Below the pieces are notes generated by a model that saw only the letters and a list, made by a program, of their open reading frames with translations, was not told the DNA's origin and did not search any database. Positions 35,986 through 49,100 of a stretch of DNA of 64,000 bases are shown in pieces (positions within the stretch are counted from its first letter, which is position 1; every line of letters starts with the position of its first letter). Source of the stretch: Cristatella mucedo (lineage: Eukaryota > Bryozoa > Phylactolaemata > Cristatellidae). Location of the stretch: contig WPIO01000015.1 of the NCBI GenBank assembly GCA_009760855.2, forward strand, positions 1 to 64,000, in the 5' to 3' direction. Position numbers and translations under genes: made by a program.

Positions 35986-38705
35986 CCGTAACTGCTTAAT
36001 TTTGTAAGCCCACATGTAGAAGGCTCTATCTTATTAGAAGGGCTTGCCCCATTGAACCTCAATCAAGGGACAGGTTGACGAGCATGTTAAAAATACAATA
36101 TGACACAAATATTGAAATGAGGAAATGGCAATGACTACCGTTACATCACGCAGCCTCGCAAGGATACTAGGTTAGTAGTGACATGCAGGCAATGGCTTTA
36201 AACTTTGCTATCGCCATCCGTGAAACGTTATTCAAAGAATTCATTTGGCGGCGGCAAACTAAGCACGTGAGCGGTTGATACCACTCGACTGTTGTGGCCT
36301 GGAAAACTGGATCAGTGAGCCTGGCCCTATCTTATAGGCCAAGTAAAACTGGGTTCAATGCAAAGGCGCAAAAAAGAGGTCGGAATAATAAACGTGCTCC
36401 ACCTTTTTGAATTCCATGGCTGCGTTGAGCAACTACTCTTGCAAACCGAGGTCTAAATTAGCTCAGCCAGAAAACCTTCCCTAAATACTTAGAGACTGGA
36501 ACGAAGATGTCGCCATTATTTAGGCTTTACATTCTCTCATCATTGATCTACTAACCCCAATCAGACTGTTGACAACAAGGGAGATTATGTGGCCAGGTAG
36601 TAAAAACCACAACGGTTGGTCGACTTCATTGCTAGGGATGAATCTGATAACCCCAGCCAATTGGCCAACATAAAAGAGAGTAAGGGCATCTTCAACTACG
36701 TTCGACAAAGCGCGTTGGAATACCCACTCAGCCTCAGCTCTGTCTAAATACTGAGAGGCTAGGACCGCTCTGACCTCGACTCTATTTCGTTTGTATCTGT
36801 CACCGTTGCCCTCGTTAAGACCCGGCCCAATTTAAGCTCCTGAAAATGCTTCTGCAGTCCTGAAAGTGTCACTCCTAGGAGAGGCTTTGGCTGCTGCATG
36901 CCATAGCGTGTTCCGTCTAGCCGTCATCAGCGTGACTCTGTCGAGAGCCGATCACCGACTGCTAAGGTCGCTGGTGCTTCAGAGGGCTCTCTGCAGCCAA
37001 GAAGTCTTGTGGTCACAGCTCCGGCAGAGCAGAGGGCCGAAGTGCTACAGAACGATCGTGGGCTCTTCATCAGAATGCTCAAGAAGCTTATTTTAGACAA
37101 TGCAAACTATGTTTTCAATCTTACCCATAGAAATACTTCACCAAAGGCAAAAAAAGCACAGCTATGCCAGTCTACCTATTACGAGCCTACGCTTTTGGCT
37201 TGGCTGTAAATAGTGCATTTTTGTAATCCCACGTGTGGGAGGCGCCTTAGTATTGTAAGGGTTTACACCATTTAACATCAATCGACAGAAACCTTGACAA
37301 GGAGGTTAATCACACAACATGACACAAATATTCAACTGAGGAAGTAGCAACGACGATCGTTAAAACACACAGCTTCGCAAGAATACTGGGTTAGCAGTGC
37401 CATACAGGCGATGGCTTTAAAGTATGCAATCGCCATCCGTTGAGCGTTATACGAAGAATGCAGTTGGCGCCGGCAAACTAAGCAAGTGACTGGTTTATAC
37501 GGCTCGACTGCAGTGGCCTGGAAAACTGGTTCACACAGCCTGGCCCAGTCCTACTGGCCAAGTAGAATTGGGTTCGGTGCAAAGGTGAAAACGGAGTTTG
37601 GTACGATAAGCGTGCTCCACTTTTTTAACTTCCATGGCTGCCTTGAGCAACGAGTCATGCAAGCAAAGTCCAAATCACCTCCGCAGGAAACCTTTCCTTA
37701 ATACTTTGGAGACCGGAACAAAAATGTCGCCAATTATGTTTCCGTACATTCTCTCGGTATCGATCTATTACCCAAATTAGACTGTTGACGACAAGGGAGA
37801 ATATGGGGCCAGGTAGTCAACACCCGAATGGTCAGTCAACCTAATCGGTAGGGACGAATCTTAGAACCCCATCCAATAGGCCAACATAAAAGAGAGGCAG
37901 GGCATCTTTAACTACGTACGACATCGAACCTTAGAATACCCGCTCCGCAACTGCTCGGTCGGAATACTGATAGGCCCTAACCGCTCTTAGCTCGACTCTA
38001 TTTCGTATCTATCTGTCACCGTTACCCTCGTTAGGGCCCGGGGCTCTTTTAAGCTCCTGACATCGCTACTGCAGTCCTGAAAGTGTCACTCGTAGGTGAG
38101 GCTTTGGATGCTGAATGCCAGAGCGTGTTCCGTCTAGCCGACATCGGCGTGACTCTGTCGAAAGCCGACCAGCAGCCGCTAAGCTCACAGGTGCTACCGA
38201 CGGCTATCTGTACCCACAAAGTCTTCACATCACAGTTCTTGCTAAGCAGAGTGCCGAAGTCCTATACCCCGATCTTAATATCTACATCAAAATGCTCGAG
38301 CAGCCTTTTTCAGACAATGCAAAACTAAATTTCCAATAGAACCCCGAGAGTTACTCCGCAAAAGACGGAAAATAGCAGTGCTAAGCCTGTCTACCTATGA
38401 CGAGCCGACGCTTTGCCTAGGCTGTAACTACTGCATTTAAGTAAGCGAACGTGTGGGAGGCGCCTTATTATGGTAAGGGCTTGCTCCATTGAATCTCAAT
38501 TGAGGAACACTTTGACAAGGAGGATTATCACACAATATGACACAAATATTCAACTGAGGAAGTAGCAATAACTACCGTTAAAACACACCGCCTCGCAAGT
38601 ATGCTGGGTTAGTAGTTATATACAGGCAATGGCTTTGAACGTAGCGATAGCCACCTGCGAAACGTCATACATAGAATTCATTTTGCGCCAGCAAACTAAG
38701 CATGT

Positions 38706-39015
38706 GATTGGTTGAAAGAGCTAGGCTGTTGTGGCCTGGAAGACAGGCTCACACAGACCGGCCCATTCATTTAGGCCAAGTAGAATTGGGTTCAGAGCAA
38801 AGGTACATAAAGGAGTTTGATACGATAAGCCTGCTCCACCTGCTTGAATTCCATGGCTGTGACTGGTTCAAACGGCTCGACATCTGTGGCCTGGAAAACT
38901 GGCTCACACAGCCTGGCCCAGTCCTGTAGGCCGAGTATAATTGGGATGGTGCCAGGGTGCAAAAAGGAGTTTGGTACGATAAGTGTGCACCACCGGCTTG
39001 ACTTACATGGCTGCG
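38706..39015 (+). repeat. Local ~150-bp direct duplication within a satellite monomer
   Basis: The block from GTGATTGGTTGAAAGAGCTAG (38704) through TGGCCTGG, CACACAG and GAATTCCATGGCTG is followed at once by a second version starting TGACTGGTTCAAACGGCTC (38859) that runs to CATGGCTGCGTTGAG. This explains the 1370 spacing. The two versions differ from each other, so it may be an unequal exchange between monomers. Confidence 0.75.
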
Positions 39016-42000
39016 TTGAGCAACTAGTCTTGCAAGCTAGGTCCAAGTCACTTCTGCAGGAAATGTTTAATCAATACTTAGAGACTGGAACGAAGATGTC
39101 TCTATTATTTTGGCCGTACATTCTCTCGGTATCGATATACTAACACCAATCAGACTGTTGACAACAAGGGAGAATACAGAGCGACTTAGTAAAAACCCGA
39201 ACGGTCAGTCAACCTCATTGGTAGGGACGAATCTGATACCCCATCCAATAGGCCAACATAAAAGAGAGGAAGGGCATCTTCAACTACGTACGACATCGAA
39301 CGTTAGAATACACACTCCGCCTTAGCTCAGTGTGAATACTGATAGACTCCCTCCTCTCTAAGCTCGACCCTGTTTCGTTTTTATCTGTCTCCATTACCCT
39401 CGTTAAGACCCGGGCCATTTGAAGCTCCCGACATCGCTTCTGCAGTCCTAAAACTGTCACACTTTGGTGAGGCTTTGGCTGCTGCATGCCAGAGCGTGTT
39501 CCGTCTAGCCGTGATCGGCGTGATTCTGTCGAAAGCTGACCACCAAGTGCTAAGCTCGCTGGTGCTTCAGAGGGCTATCTGCAGCCAAGAAGTCTTCAGG
39601 TCACAGTTCCGCCTAAGCAGAGGGCCGAAGTGCTACAGACCAATCGTGGGATCTACATCAAAATGCTCGAGCAGCTTATGTCAGACAATGCAAAACTAGC
39701 TTATTTATAGAACCGCGAGAATAACTCCACAAAAGGCGAAAATGTGCACTGCAACGCCTGTCTACGTATGACGAACCGACGCTTTTGGCTAGGCTGTAAC
39801 TAGTACATTTTTGTAAGCCCACGTGTGTAAGGCGCCTTATTATTGTGAGGGCTTGCTTTAATGAACCTCAATCGAGACACATCTTGACAAGAATGTTTAT
39901 CACACAATATGACGCAAATATTCAACTGAGGAAGTAACAACGAATCCCGTTAAAACACAACGCTTAGCAAGAATACTGGGTTAGCAGTAAAATACGTGCA
40001 ATGGGTTCAAACTATGCAATCGCCATCCGTGAAACGTTATACAAAGAATTTATTTTTTGCGCCGGCAAACTAAGCATGTGACTGATTGAAACCGCTCGAA
40101 TGTTGTGGCCTGGAAAACTGGCTCACACAGCCTGGCCCAGTTCTATAGGCCAAGTAGGATTGGGTTAGGTGCCAAGGTGCAAAAAGGAGTTTGGTACGAT
40201 AATTTTGCTCCACCTGCTTGACTTCCATGGCTGCATTGTGCAACTACTCTTGCAAGCTCGGTCCAAATCAGCTCTGCCAGGATACTTTTTCAAAATACTT
40301 AGAGAATGGAACGAAGATGTCGCCATTTTTTCGGCCATACATTCTCTAAGCATCGATCTACTAACCCCAATCAGACATTTGATAACAAGAGAGAATATGG
40401 GGCCAGGTAGTTAAAACCCGAATGGCCAGTCAACTTAACTGGTAGGGACGACCTTGATAACCCCATCCTATAGGCCTACATCGAAAAGAGGAAGGGTATC
40501 TCCAACAACGTACGACAGCGAACGTTAGAATACACACTCTGCCTCACCTCGGTCTGAATACTGATAGGGTCCAACCGCTCTAAGCCGGACTCTCTTGCGT
40601 TCGTATCTGTCCCGGTTACACTCAGTTGGACTCAGGGCAATTTTAAGCTCCTAACATCGCGTCTGCAGACTTGAAAATGTCACTCGAAGCCGAGGCTTTG
40701 GGCGCTGCATGCCAGGGCGTGCTCTGTCTCGCCATTACCGGCTTTGACAATGTCGAAGGCTGACCAGCAGCTGCTAAACTCGCTGGTGCTTCAAGGGGCT
40801 CTCAACAGCAAGGAAGTCTTGACGTCACAGTTCCGGATAAATAGAGTGCCGAAGTGCCACTGACCGATCGTGGGCTCCACATCAAAATGCTCGAGCAGCC
40901 TATTTCTGACAAAGTAAAACTAACTTTTTGATAGAACTCCGAAAATTACGTCACAGGAGACAGAAAATAGCGCTGCAAGGCCTTTCTACTTATGACTCAG
41001 CTAAGGCTTTTGACTAGGCTGTAACTACTGTATTTTGTAAGCCCGCATGTAGGAGGCGCCTTCTTATTAGGAGGGCTTGCTCCATTGAACATCAATTAAG
41101 GGAGACCTCGACGAGCATGTTTATCATACAATATGACACAAATATTCAAATGAGAAAGTAACAACGACTACCGTTAAAACACACCGCCTTGCCCGGATAT
41201 TAGGTTAGTAGTGATATACAGGCAATGGCTTTGAACTTAGCAAATGCCATCCGTAAAACGTTATACAAAGAATTAATTTGGCACCAGAAAAATAAGCATG
41301 TGATTGGTTGAAACGGCTCAACTGTTGTGGCCTGGAAAACCGGCTCACACAGCCTGGCCCGGTCTTACAGGCCAAGTAGAACTGGGTTTAGTGCAAAGGT
41401 GCTAAAAGGAGTTTGGTACGATAAGCGTGCTCTTTTTTTGACATCCGTTGCTGCGTTGAGCAACTATTCTTACAAGCGAGGTCCATGTCCCATCTGCAGG
41501 AAACCTTTCCTTAATACTTAAGAAACTGGAGCTAAGATGTTGCCATTATTTTTGCCGTAAATTCTCTCGGCATCGATCCACTAACCCCAATCACACTATT
41601 GACAACAACGGAGAATATGTGGCTCGGTAGGAAAAACCACAACGGTTGGTGAACTTAATTGGCAGGGTTGAATCTGATTACCCCACAAAATAGGCCAAAA
41701 TAAAAGAGAGGAAGGGCATCTTTAACTACGTACGACAAAGCTCGTTTGAATACACACTCAGCCTCAGCTCTGTCTAAATACTGATAGGCTCCGACCGCTT
41801 TAACCTTGACTCCATTTCGTTTGTATCTGTCACCGTTTCCCTCGTTAAGACCCGGGCCATTTTAAGGTCCTGATATTGCTTCTGCAGTCCTGAAAGTGTC
41901 ACTCCTAGGAGAGGCTTAGGCTGCTGTATGCCAGAGCGGGTTTGTCTAGCCGTCTTCGGCGTGACTCTGTCGAAAACCGACCACCAACTGCTGCGCTCGC

Positions 42001-42777
42001 TGGTGCTCACGAGGGCTCTCTGCAGCCAAGAAGTCTTGTGGTCACAGTTCTGGCTAAGCAGTGGGCCGAAGTGCTACAGACCGATCGTGGGCTCTTCATC
42101 AGAATGCCCAAGAAGCTTATTTTAGACAATGCAAAACTATGTTTTCAATAGAAAACCTGAGAATTACTCCACCAAGATGAAAAATAGCACAGCTAAGCCT
42201 GTCTACCTATGACGAGCCTACGCTTTTGCCTTGGCTGTAACTAGTGCATTTATGTAAGCCTACGTGTGGGAGGCGCCTTATCATTGTAAGGGTTTACACC
42301 ATTTAAACTCAATCGAGAGACACCTTGACAAGGAGGTTTATCACACAATATGACACAAATATTCAACTGAGGAAGTAGCAACGACTCCCGTTAAAACATA
42401 GCGGTTAGAAAGAATACTGGATTAGCAGTGACATACAGGCAATGGCTTTAAACTATGCCATCTCCATCCGTTAAACGTTATGCGAAGAATTCATTTGGCG
42501 GGGCAAACTAAGCTTGTGACTAGTTCATACAGCTCGACATCTCTGGTCTGGAAAACTGGCTCACACAGCCTGGGATAGTCCTACAGGCCTAGTAGAGTTG
42601 GGTTCAGAGCAAAGGTGCAAAAAGGAGTTCGTTACGATAAGCGTGCTCCACTTTTTTACCTGCCATGGCTGCCTTAAGCAACGAGTCATGCAAGCAAGGT
42701 CCAAATCACCTCTGCAGTAATTATTTCCTTAATACTTAGTTGACCGGAACGAAGATGTCACCAATTATGTTTCTGTA

Positions 42778-42781
42778 CATT
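42778..42781. other. Target-site duplication CATT, left copy
   Basis: CATT immediately before TGTAACGCC; the same four bases follow the element at 44128-44131, while the uninterrupted monomers have a single CATT. Confidence 0.85.
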
Positions 42782-44127
42782 TGTAACGCCAAAGGCTCGG
42801 CGGGGTAGGCTTGACCTGCCGCTTACCATGCGGCGTAACCTAGCGCCTACTGCCGTTCGCTGCGCGCCTACGTGCAATAAGCTGGCCGCCACGAAGCGAG
42901 CGTTTCTGGCGCTGACCTGCTTACCGTTACTAAAGGGGGTCGCGAGTCCGCAGCGTGATTTGGAAGCGAGACACACAAATTGGGGATTTTACTGAACTTT
43001 ATTCGCAAGCGCACAAAGTCGCTGCGCGTCTAGTTCAGCTTTATCTCTACACTCCTCGCACGTTCTCAACTGCACTAACACTCTTGCGAAGGGAATACTC
43101 CTCCACACTAAGCGCGACCCGGACCCTAAACCCAATCCGGTAAACTAGGAATCCGTTTCCACCTGTGCCGAGGGAATACCCCAAACACGCCAACTTAAAC
43201 ACTTTTGCTGAGGGAATACTTCTCCACACTGAAGCGCGAACCAGAGTCTAAACCCTACCCGGAGAACTAGAACTCGGTTTCCACCAGTGCGACAGGAATA
43301 CTCCACACACGCCAACTCAAGCACTCCTGCGGAGGAAATACTTCTCCACACTGATATATCTTCACACTGAAGCGCGAATCGGAGCTTAAACCCTAACTGG
43401 GGAACTAGGGCTCCACACACGCCAACTACGCCTCGCTCGCACCGGCAAATCCCTATGCCGAGACCACGTGCTAGCTCGCACACACTCGACACAAAAGAAA
43501 CACAAAACACGAAAGAACACACAAAATGCCAGCTCGGGCGCGATACGACCGTATTCGGTGGAGTTCCACCGAATCCTCCTAGCGCTGTCTCGTCCATTTC
43601 CGTCCATCGTCGGCGGACCGCCCGCCCTCCTCCCTCGCTTTCAGAGAAACGAGTGCGACGGGGTCGAAGCCGGACCAAAGACAAAAAGACCGCAAGACCA
43701 AGAGCGAGCGTCGCTCGACTCTTAAATACCTAGCTGAAACAATGGGGCAAGAGCTTAGTGGTATTGGGTCCGGACACCTTGGCCCATTACGGAAAGGAAT
43801 TAATACCGTCCCCAGGCCACTGGAAGGGCACCTCTGTCCAGCTTGAATGGCGAATTGGTTTCAGACGATTCTTCCTTGGAAAGAGGGAAGGCGGGGGTTG
43901 ACACACCAGCCAACATCTATCAGCAGCTTCCTATCGTACCGGACCAATTCTAAAGGCCGAATCGCCGCCGCTCGTCTCAGAGCTTCCTGGCTTGCTCTTA
44001 AGCGCTTCCTCTCTAACCGCACTGCCGCTCCTCTCTGGCTCACTGCTCCAGAACAAGGGGGCTCTAGCCCGCCGCCGAACAGCTCTTGTTCGCGCTAAAA
44101 CTCAGCCAAGGCCATTAAGGCGCTACA
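42782..44127 (+). mobile_element. 1346-bp TGTAACGCC...GGCGCTACA element (candidate solo LTR or non-autonomous DNA transposon)
   Basis: Comparison with neighbouring monomers (GTACATTCTCTCGGTATC) gives exact borders: GTACATT, then TGTAACGCC (42782-42790), and GGCGCTACA (44119-44127), then CATTCTCTCGG. CATT is duplicated on both sides. The ends form a 9-base inverted repeat with one mismatch and start TG, end CA. A 4-bp duplication with TG/CA ends fits a Ty3/gypsy solo LTR, and equally Ginger-like DNA transposons, which share such ends. No transposase or pol is encoded. It holds three copies of a ~122-bp tandem repeat. It is richer in G+C than the satellite around it. Confidence 0.85.
43087..43450 (+). 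repeat. ~122-bp tandem repeat, three copies, inside the 1346-bp element
   Basis: Copies start at about 43087, 43209 and 43332. Each has GGGAATACT(C/T)CTCCACACT, an AAGCGCGA..C block, CTAAACCC, a GG..AACTAG block and a CACACGCCAACT-type spacer. The third copy has a small internal duplication (TATATCTTCACACTG). A 179-codon - strand open frame across this region (43145-43684) is a by-product of the repetition. Confidence 0.75.
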
Positions 44128-44131
44128 CATT
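44128..44131. other. Target-site duplication CATT, right copy
   Basis: CATT immediately after GGCGCTACA, continuing into CTCTCGGTATCGATC of the satellite monomer. Confidence 0.85.
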
Positions 44132-46726
44132 CTCTCGGTATCGATCTACTAACCCCAATCAGACTGTTGACAACAAGGGAGAATATGGGGCCAGGTAGTA
44201 AATACCCGAACGGTCAGTCAACTTAATCGGTGGGGACGAATGTTATAACCCCATCCAATAGGCCACCATGAAAGAGAGGAATCTTCAACTACGTACGGAA
44301 TTGAACGTTAGAATATCCACTCCACCTCTGCTCGTTCTGAATACTGATAGGCTCCAACCGCTCTAAGCTCGACTCTATTTCGTTTGTATCTGTCACCGTT
44401 ACCCTCTGTTAGACCCGGGGCCATGTTAAGCTCCTGACATCGCTTCTGCAGTCCTGAAAGTGTCACTCATAGGTGATGGTTTGGCTACCACATGCCAGAG
44501 CATGTTCCGTCTAGCCGACATCGGCGTGACTCTGTCGAAAGCCGACCAGCAGCTGCTTAGCTCGCTGGTGCTACCGACGGCTATCTGTAGCCACGAAGTC
44601 TTCACGTCACAGTTCTGGCTAAGCAGAGTGCCGAAGTGCTATACACCGATCTTAATCTCTACATCAAAATGCTCGAGCAGCTTATTTTAGACAATGCAAA
44701 ACTAACTTTCCAATAGAACCGCGAGAAATACTTCACGACAGACGAAAAATAGCAATGCTAAGCCTGTCTACCTATGACGAGCCGACGCTTTTGGCTAGTC
44801 TGTAACTACTGCATTTTCGTAGACGCACGGGTGGGAGGCGCCTTATTACTGTAAGGGCTTGCTCCATTGAATCTCAATCGAGAGACACCTTGACGAGGAA
44901 GTTTAAAACACAATATGACACAAATATTCAACAGAGGAAGTAGCAACGACAACCGTTAAAACACACTTCCTCTCAAGTATGCTGGGTTAGTAGTTACATA
45001 CAGGCAATGGCTTTGAACTTAGATTTCGCCATCTGCGAAACGTAATACAAAGATAGCATTTGGCGCCGGCAAACTAAGCATGTGACTGGTTGAAACGGCT
45101 CGAATGATGTGGCCTGGAAAACTGGCTCACAAAGCCCGGCGCAGTCCTATAGGCCAAGTAGGACTGGGTTCACAGCAAAGGTACAAAAAAGAGTTTGGTA
45201 CGATAAGCCTGCTCCACCTGCTTGAATTCCATGGCTGCGTTGAGCAACTACTCATGCAACCGAGGTCAAAATTAGCTCAGCCAAGAAACCTTCCCGAAAT
45301 ACTTAGAGACTGGAACGAAGATGTCGCCATTATTTCGGCCATGCATTCTCTCGGCATCGTTCTCCTAACCCCAATCGGACTTTTGACAACATTGGATAAT
45401 ATGGCGCTAGGTAGTGAAACCCCGAATGGCCAGTTAAGTTGATTGGTAGGGACGACCCTGATGATTCCATCCTATAGACTTACATCAAAAAAAGGAAGGG
45501 TATCCAACTACGTACGAAGGCGAACGTTAGAATACACTTTCCACCTTATCTCGGTCTGAATACTGATAGGCCCAAACTGCTCTAAGCCCGACTCACGTAC
45601 GTTCGTATCTGTCCCGGTTACACTCAGTTGGACTCAGGGCACTTTTAAGCTCCTAACATCGCGTCTGCAGACTTGAAAATGTCATTCGAAGCTGAGGCTT
45701 TGGCTGCTGCATGCCAGGGCGTGCTCTGTCTCTCCGTCATCGGCGTGACTCTGTCCGAAGTCGACTAGCATATACTAAGCTAGCTGGTGCTACAGAGGGC
45801 TATCTACAGCCAAGAAGTCTTGATGTCACAGTTCCGGTTAAGCAGAGGACCGAAATGCCTGAGACTGAGCGTGGGCTCTACATCAAAATGGTCAAGCAGC
45901 TTATTTCTGACAAAGCAAAATTAACTTTTCAATAGAACCCCGAGAATAACGGCACAGAAGACAGAAAGTTGCACTGCTAAGCCAGTCTTCCTATGACGAG
46001 CCGATGCTTTTGGCTAGGCTGTAGCTAGTGCATTTTTGTAAGCCCATGTGTGGGAGGCGCCTTATTATTAGAAGGACTTGCTCCATTGAACCTTAATCGA
46101 GAGACACCTTGACAAGGAGGTTTATTACACAATATGACACAAATATTTAACTGAGGAAGTAGCAGCGACTACCGTTAAAGCACACCGCCTCGCAAGTATA
46201 CTGTGTTAGCAGTGACATACAGGCAATGCCTTTGAACTTAGCAATCGCCATCCGTGGAACGTTATACAAAGAATTTATTTGGCACCGGCACACTAAGCAT
46301 GTGACTGGTTGATACGGCTCGACTGTTGTTTCCTGGAAAACTGGCTCGCAGAGCCTGTTCCAGTATTAGAGGCTAAGTAGAATTAGGTGTAGTGCAAAGG
46401 TGCAAAAAGGAATTTGGTAGGATAAGCCTGCTCCACCTGCTTGACTTCCATGGCAGCGTTGAGCAACTATTTTTGCAAGCGAGGTACAAATCAGCTTTGC
46501 CAGGAAACCTTTCCTCAATACTTAGAGACTGGAACAAAGATGTCGCCATTATTTTGGCCATACATTCTTTCGGCATCGATCTACTTACCCCAATCGGACT
46601 GTTGACAACAAGGGAGAATATGGGGCCAGGTAGTGAACACCCGAATGGCCAGTCAAGTTGATTGGTAAGGACGAATCGGATAACCTCTTTCTATAGGCCA
46701 ACGTGGAAAAGAGGAAGGACATCTTC

Positions 46727-48447
46727 GTTCCAGTTTCTAAGTATTCAGAAAAGGTTTTTTGGCAGAGCTAATTCGTACCGTTAGCACTTCCCGTATCCGA
46801 ATCAGTACCGGGTGCCACCTGCCACTGTCAAAGTTATGTCGCACTGGCGACTGTCACCAGTACAATCTTCGCATAGTTAAGTTTTGCATGTACCCTGTAA
46901 ATTGTCACACAGCAAGTGTGTGGCTCTCGCTTCTAAGACTAGTTGCTCAATGCAGCCATGGAAGTCCAGCAGGTGGAGCATGATCATTCTACAAAACTCC
47001 CTCTTGCGCCTGTTCACTGAACTTAATTCTACTTGGCCTATAGAACTGGGAAAGGCTCCGTGAGCCAGTTTTCCAGGCCACAACAGTCAAGCCGTATCAA
47101 CCAGTTACATGCTCTGTTTGCCGGCGCAAAACGAATTCTTTGGATAACGTTCTATGGATGGTAATTGCTGAGTTCAAAGCCATTGTGTGTATATCACTGC
47201 TAACCCAGTATAGTTGCGAGGTGGTGTGCTTTAAAGGTAGTCGTTGCAAGTTCCTCAGTTGAATATTTGTGTCGTATTGAATGACGAACTTCCTTGTCAA
47301 GCTCTCCCTCGGTTTTGGTTCAATGGAGCACGCCCTTCCCATAAGAAGGCGCCTAATACACGTGGGCTTATAAAATTGCAGTAGTTACGGCCTAGCCAAA
47401 TGCGTCGGGTTGCGACAAGTAGACAGGCCTTGCAGTGTTATTTTTGTTATCTGTGCCGTAAGTCTCGAGGTTCCATTGGAAAGTTAGCTGTTCTTTGTCG
47501 GAAGGCAGCTGCTTGTGCGTTTCGATGTAGAGCCCACGATCGGTCTGTGCCACTTAAGACCTCTCCCTAGCAAGAAATGTGACGTCAAGACTTCTTAGGC
47601 CGACTTCTTGGCTGTCAATAGCCCTCTGAAGCACCGGCGAGCTTAGCAGCTGCTGGTCTGCCATCGAAAGAGTCGCGCCGATGTCATTGAAACAGAGCAT
47701 GCCCTGGCATTCAGTAGCCAAATTCTTCTCTTGAAGTGACACTTTTAGGTCCGCAGAGGCGATGCCGTGACCTTAAAAATTCTCTGGGTCCCATCGAGTG
47801 TAACAGTGACATATAGGAAAGCAATAGAGTCAAGCTTAGAGCAGTAGGAGCCTAGTGGTATTAGGACCAAGCTGAGGCGGAGTGCTGCTTCTAACGTGTG
47901 CTGTCGTACGTATATGAGGATGCCCTTCTGCATTTTATTGTTGACCTATAGGACGGCGTTATCAGGTTCTTCATTACCAATCAACTTGAATCACCGTTCG
48001 GGTTTTTACTAACTCGCTCCTTATTCTCTCTTGTTGTAAACACTCTGATTGGGGTTAGTAGATCCATGCTAAGAGAATGTACGGCGAAATTGGTGGCGAT
48101 ATTTCCTTTCCAGTCTCCAAGAATTGAGAAAAGGTAAGCTCGCAGAGCTGATTTGGACCGATAGCTTTTCCCGTTTCTGAATCAGTACCGGGCGCAATCC
48201 GCCACTGTCCAAGTTATCTCGTACAGGCGTCTGTCAACTGTACAATATTCGCACTGTTGATTTTTAAATGTACCCGTAAATTTTCACACAGCAAATGCGA
48301 GGCTCTCGCTTCCCAGAATAGTTGCTCCACGCCGCCATGGAAGTCAAGCAGGTGGAGCAAGATTATCCTACAAAAATCCTTTTCGCACCTTTGCACTGAA
48401 CCCAATTCTACTTAGTCTATAGGACTGGGCAAGGCTCTGTGAGCCTT
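46727..48447 (-). repeat. Inverted block of long-type satellite monomers
   Basis: The forward monomer stops at about 46726 (GGACATCTTC) and the sequence continues as GTTCCAGTTTCTAAGTATTC, the reverse complement of the AATACTTAGAGACTGGAAC block. Inverted blocks follow in exact reverse order (for example GATTGGGGTTAGTAGATCC at 48037), and the orientation flips back at about 48447 (GTGAGCC, then TTGTACAGTTGGGTTCAG). Both ends carry the extra ~145-base segment of the long type. About 1.72 kb in total. Confidence 0.85.
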
Positions 48448-49100
48448 GTACAGTTGGGTTCAGTGCACAGGCCCAAAAAGGAGTTTGGTAGGACAAGCAT
48501 GCTCCACCTGCTGGACTTCAGTGGTTGCGTTTAACAACTGGTCTTGCAAGCGAGAGCCGCCCAGTTGCTGTGTCACAATTCACTGGGTACATGCAAAACT
48601 CAGATGTGCGAAGATTGTACAGATGACAGGCGCCTGTACGAGATAATTTGGACTGTGGCAGGTGGCGCCCGGTACTGATTCGGAAACGGGAAGAGCTAAC
48701 AGTCCAAATCAGCTCTGCCAGCACACCTTTTCTCAATACTTGGAGACTGGAAAGAAGATATCGCCACCATTTTCGCCGTACATTCTCTTGGCATCGATCT
48801 ACTTACCCCAATCAGATTGTTGATAATGAGAGAATATAGGGCCAGGTAGTGAAAACACGAACGGTCAGTCAAGTTGATTGGTAGGGACGAACCTGATAAC
48901 CCCATCCTATGGGCCTAGATAGAAAAGAGGAAGGGCATCTTCAACTACGTGCAACAGCAAAAGTTAGAAGATACACTCCGCCTCAGCTGGTCTGAATAGC
49001 TACCGCTGTAAGCTCGACTCTATTGCGTTCTTATCAGTCAGTACCTACTTCGATAAGACCCATGGAAGCGATTTTTAGCCAGTCACAAGAGCCAACGGAA
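48448..49100 (+). repeat. Satellite, last well-preserved monomer (long type)
   Basis: GTTGGGTTCAGTGCACAGG (48453) to AAGACCCATGGAAGCGATTTT (49057). It contains the long-type segment CGCCTGTACGAGATAA (48629-) and the marker TCTTGGCATCGATCTACT (48785). After about 49075 similarity to the consensus fades. Confidence 0.8.

Larger units (their letters stand above)
34817..46726 (+). repeat. Satellite, older monomeric part (period ~1.22 kb)
   Basis: Markers at about 34969, 36532, 37751, 39121, 40342, 41563, 44130, 45347 and 46565. After subtracting insertions the spacing is 1217-1221. Neighbouring monomers differ clearly from each other and show no repeated multi-monomer order. Exceptions to the spacing are explained by a LINE 3' end (35634-35985), a local 150-base duplication (38706-39015) and a 1346-base insertion (42782-44127). 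Confidence 0.85.

Noticed and set aside
43145-43684. 179-codon - strand open frame inside the 1346-bp element
   Set aside because: It runs through the 122-bp tandem repeats, has periodic Cys/Val-rich sequence and no domain; an open frame by repetition.
10115-49100. CRISPR array or rDNA/snRNA gene cluster as explanation of the tandem repeat
   Set aside because: Units are ~1.2 kb without spacer-repeat alternation, and no rRNA, 5S or snRNA sequence was recognised in the monomer.
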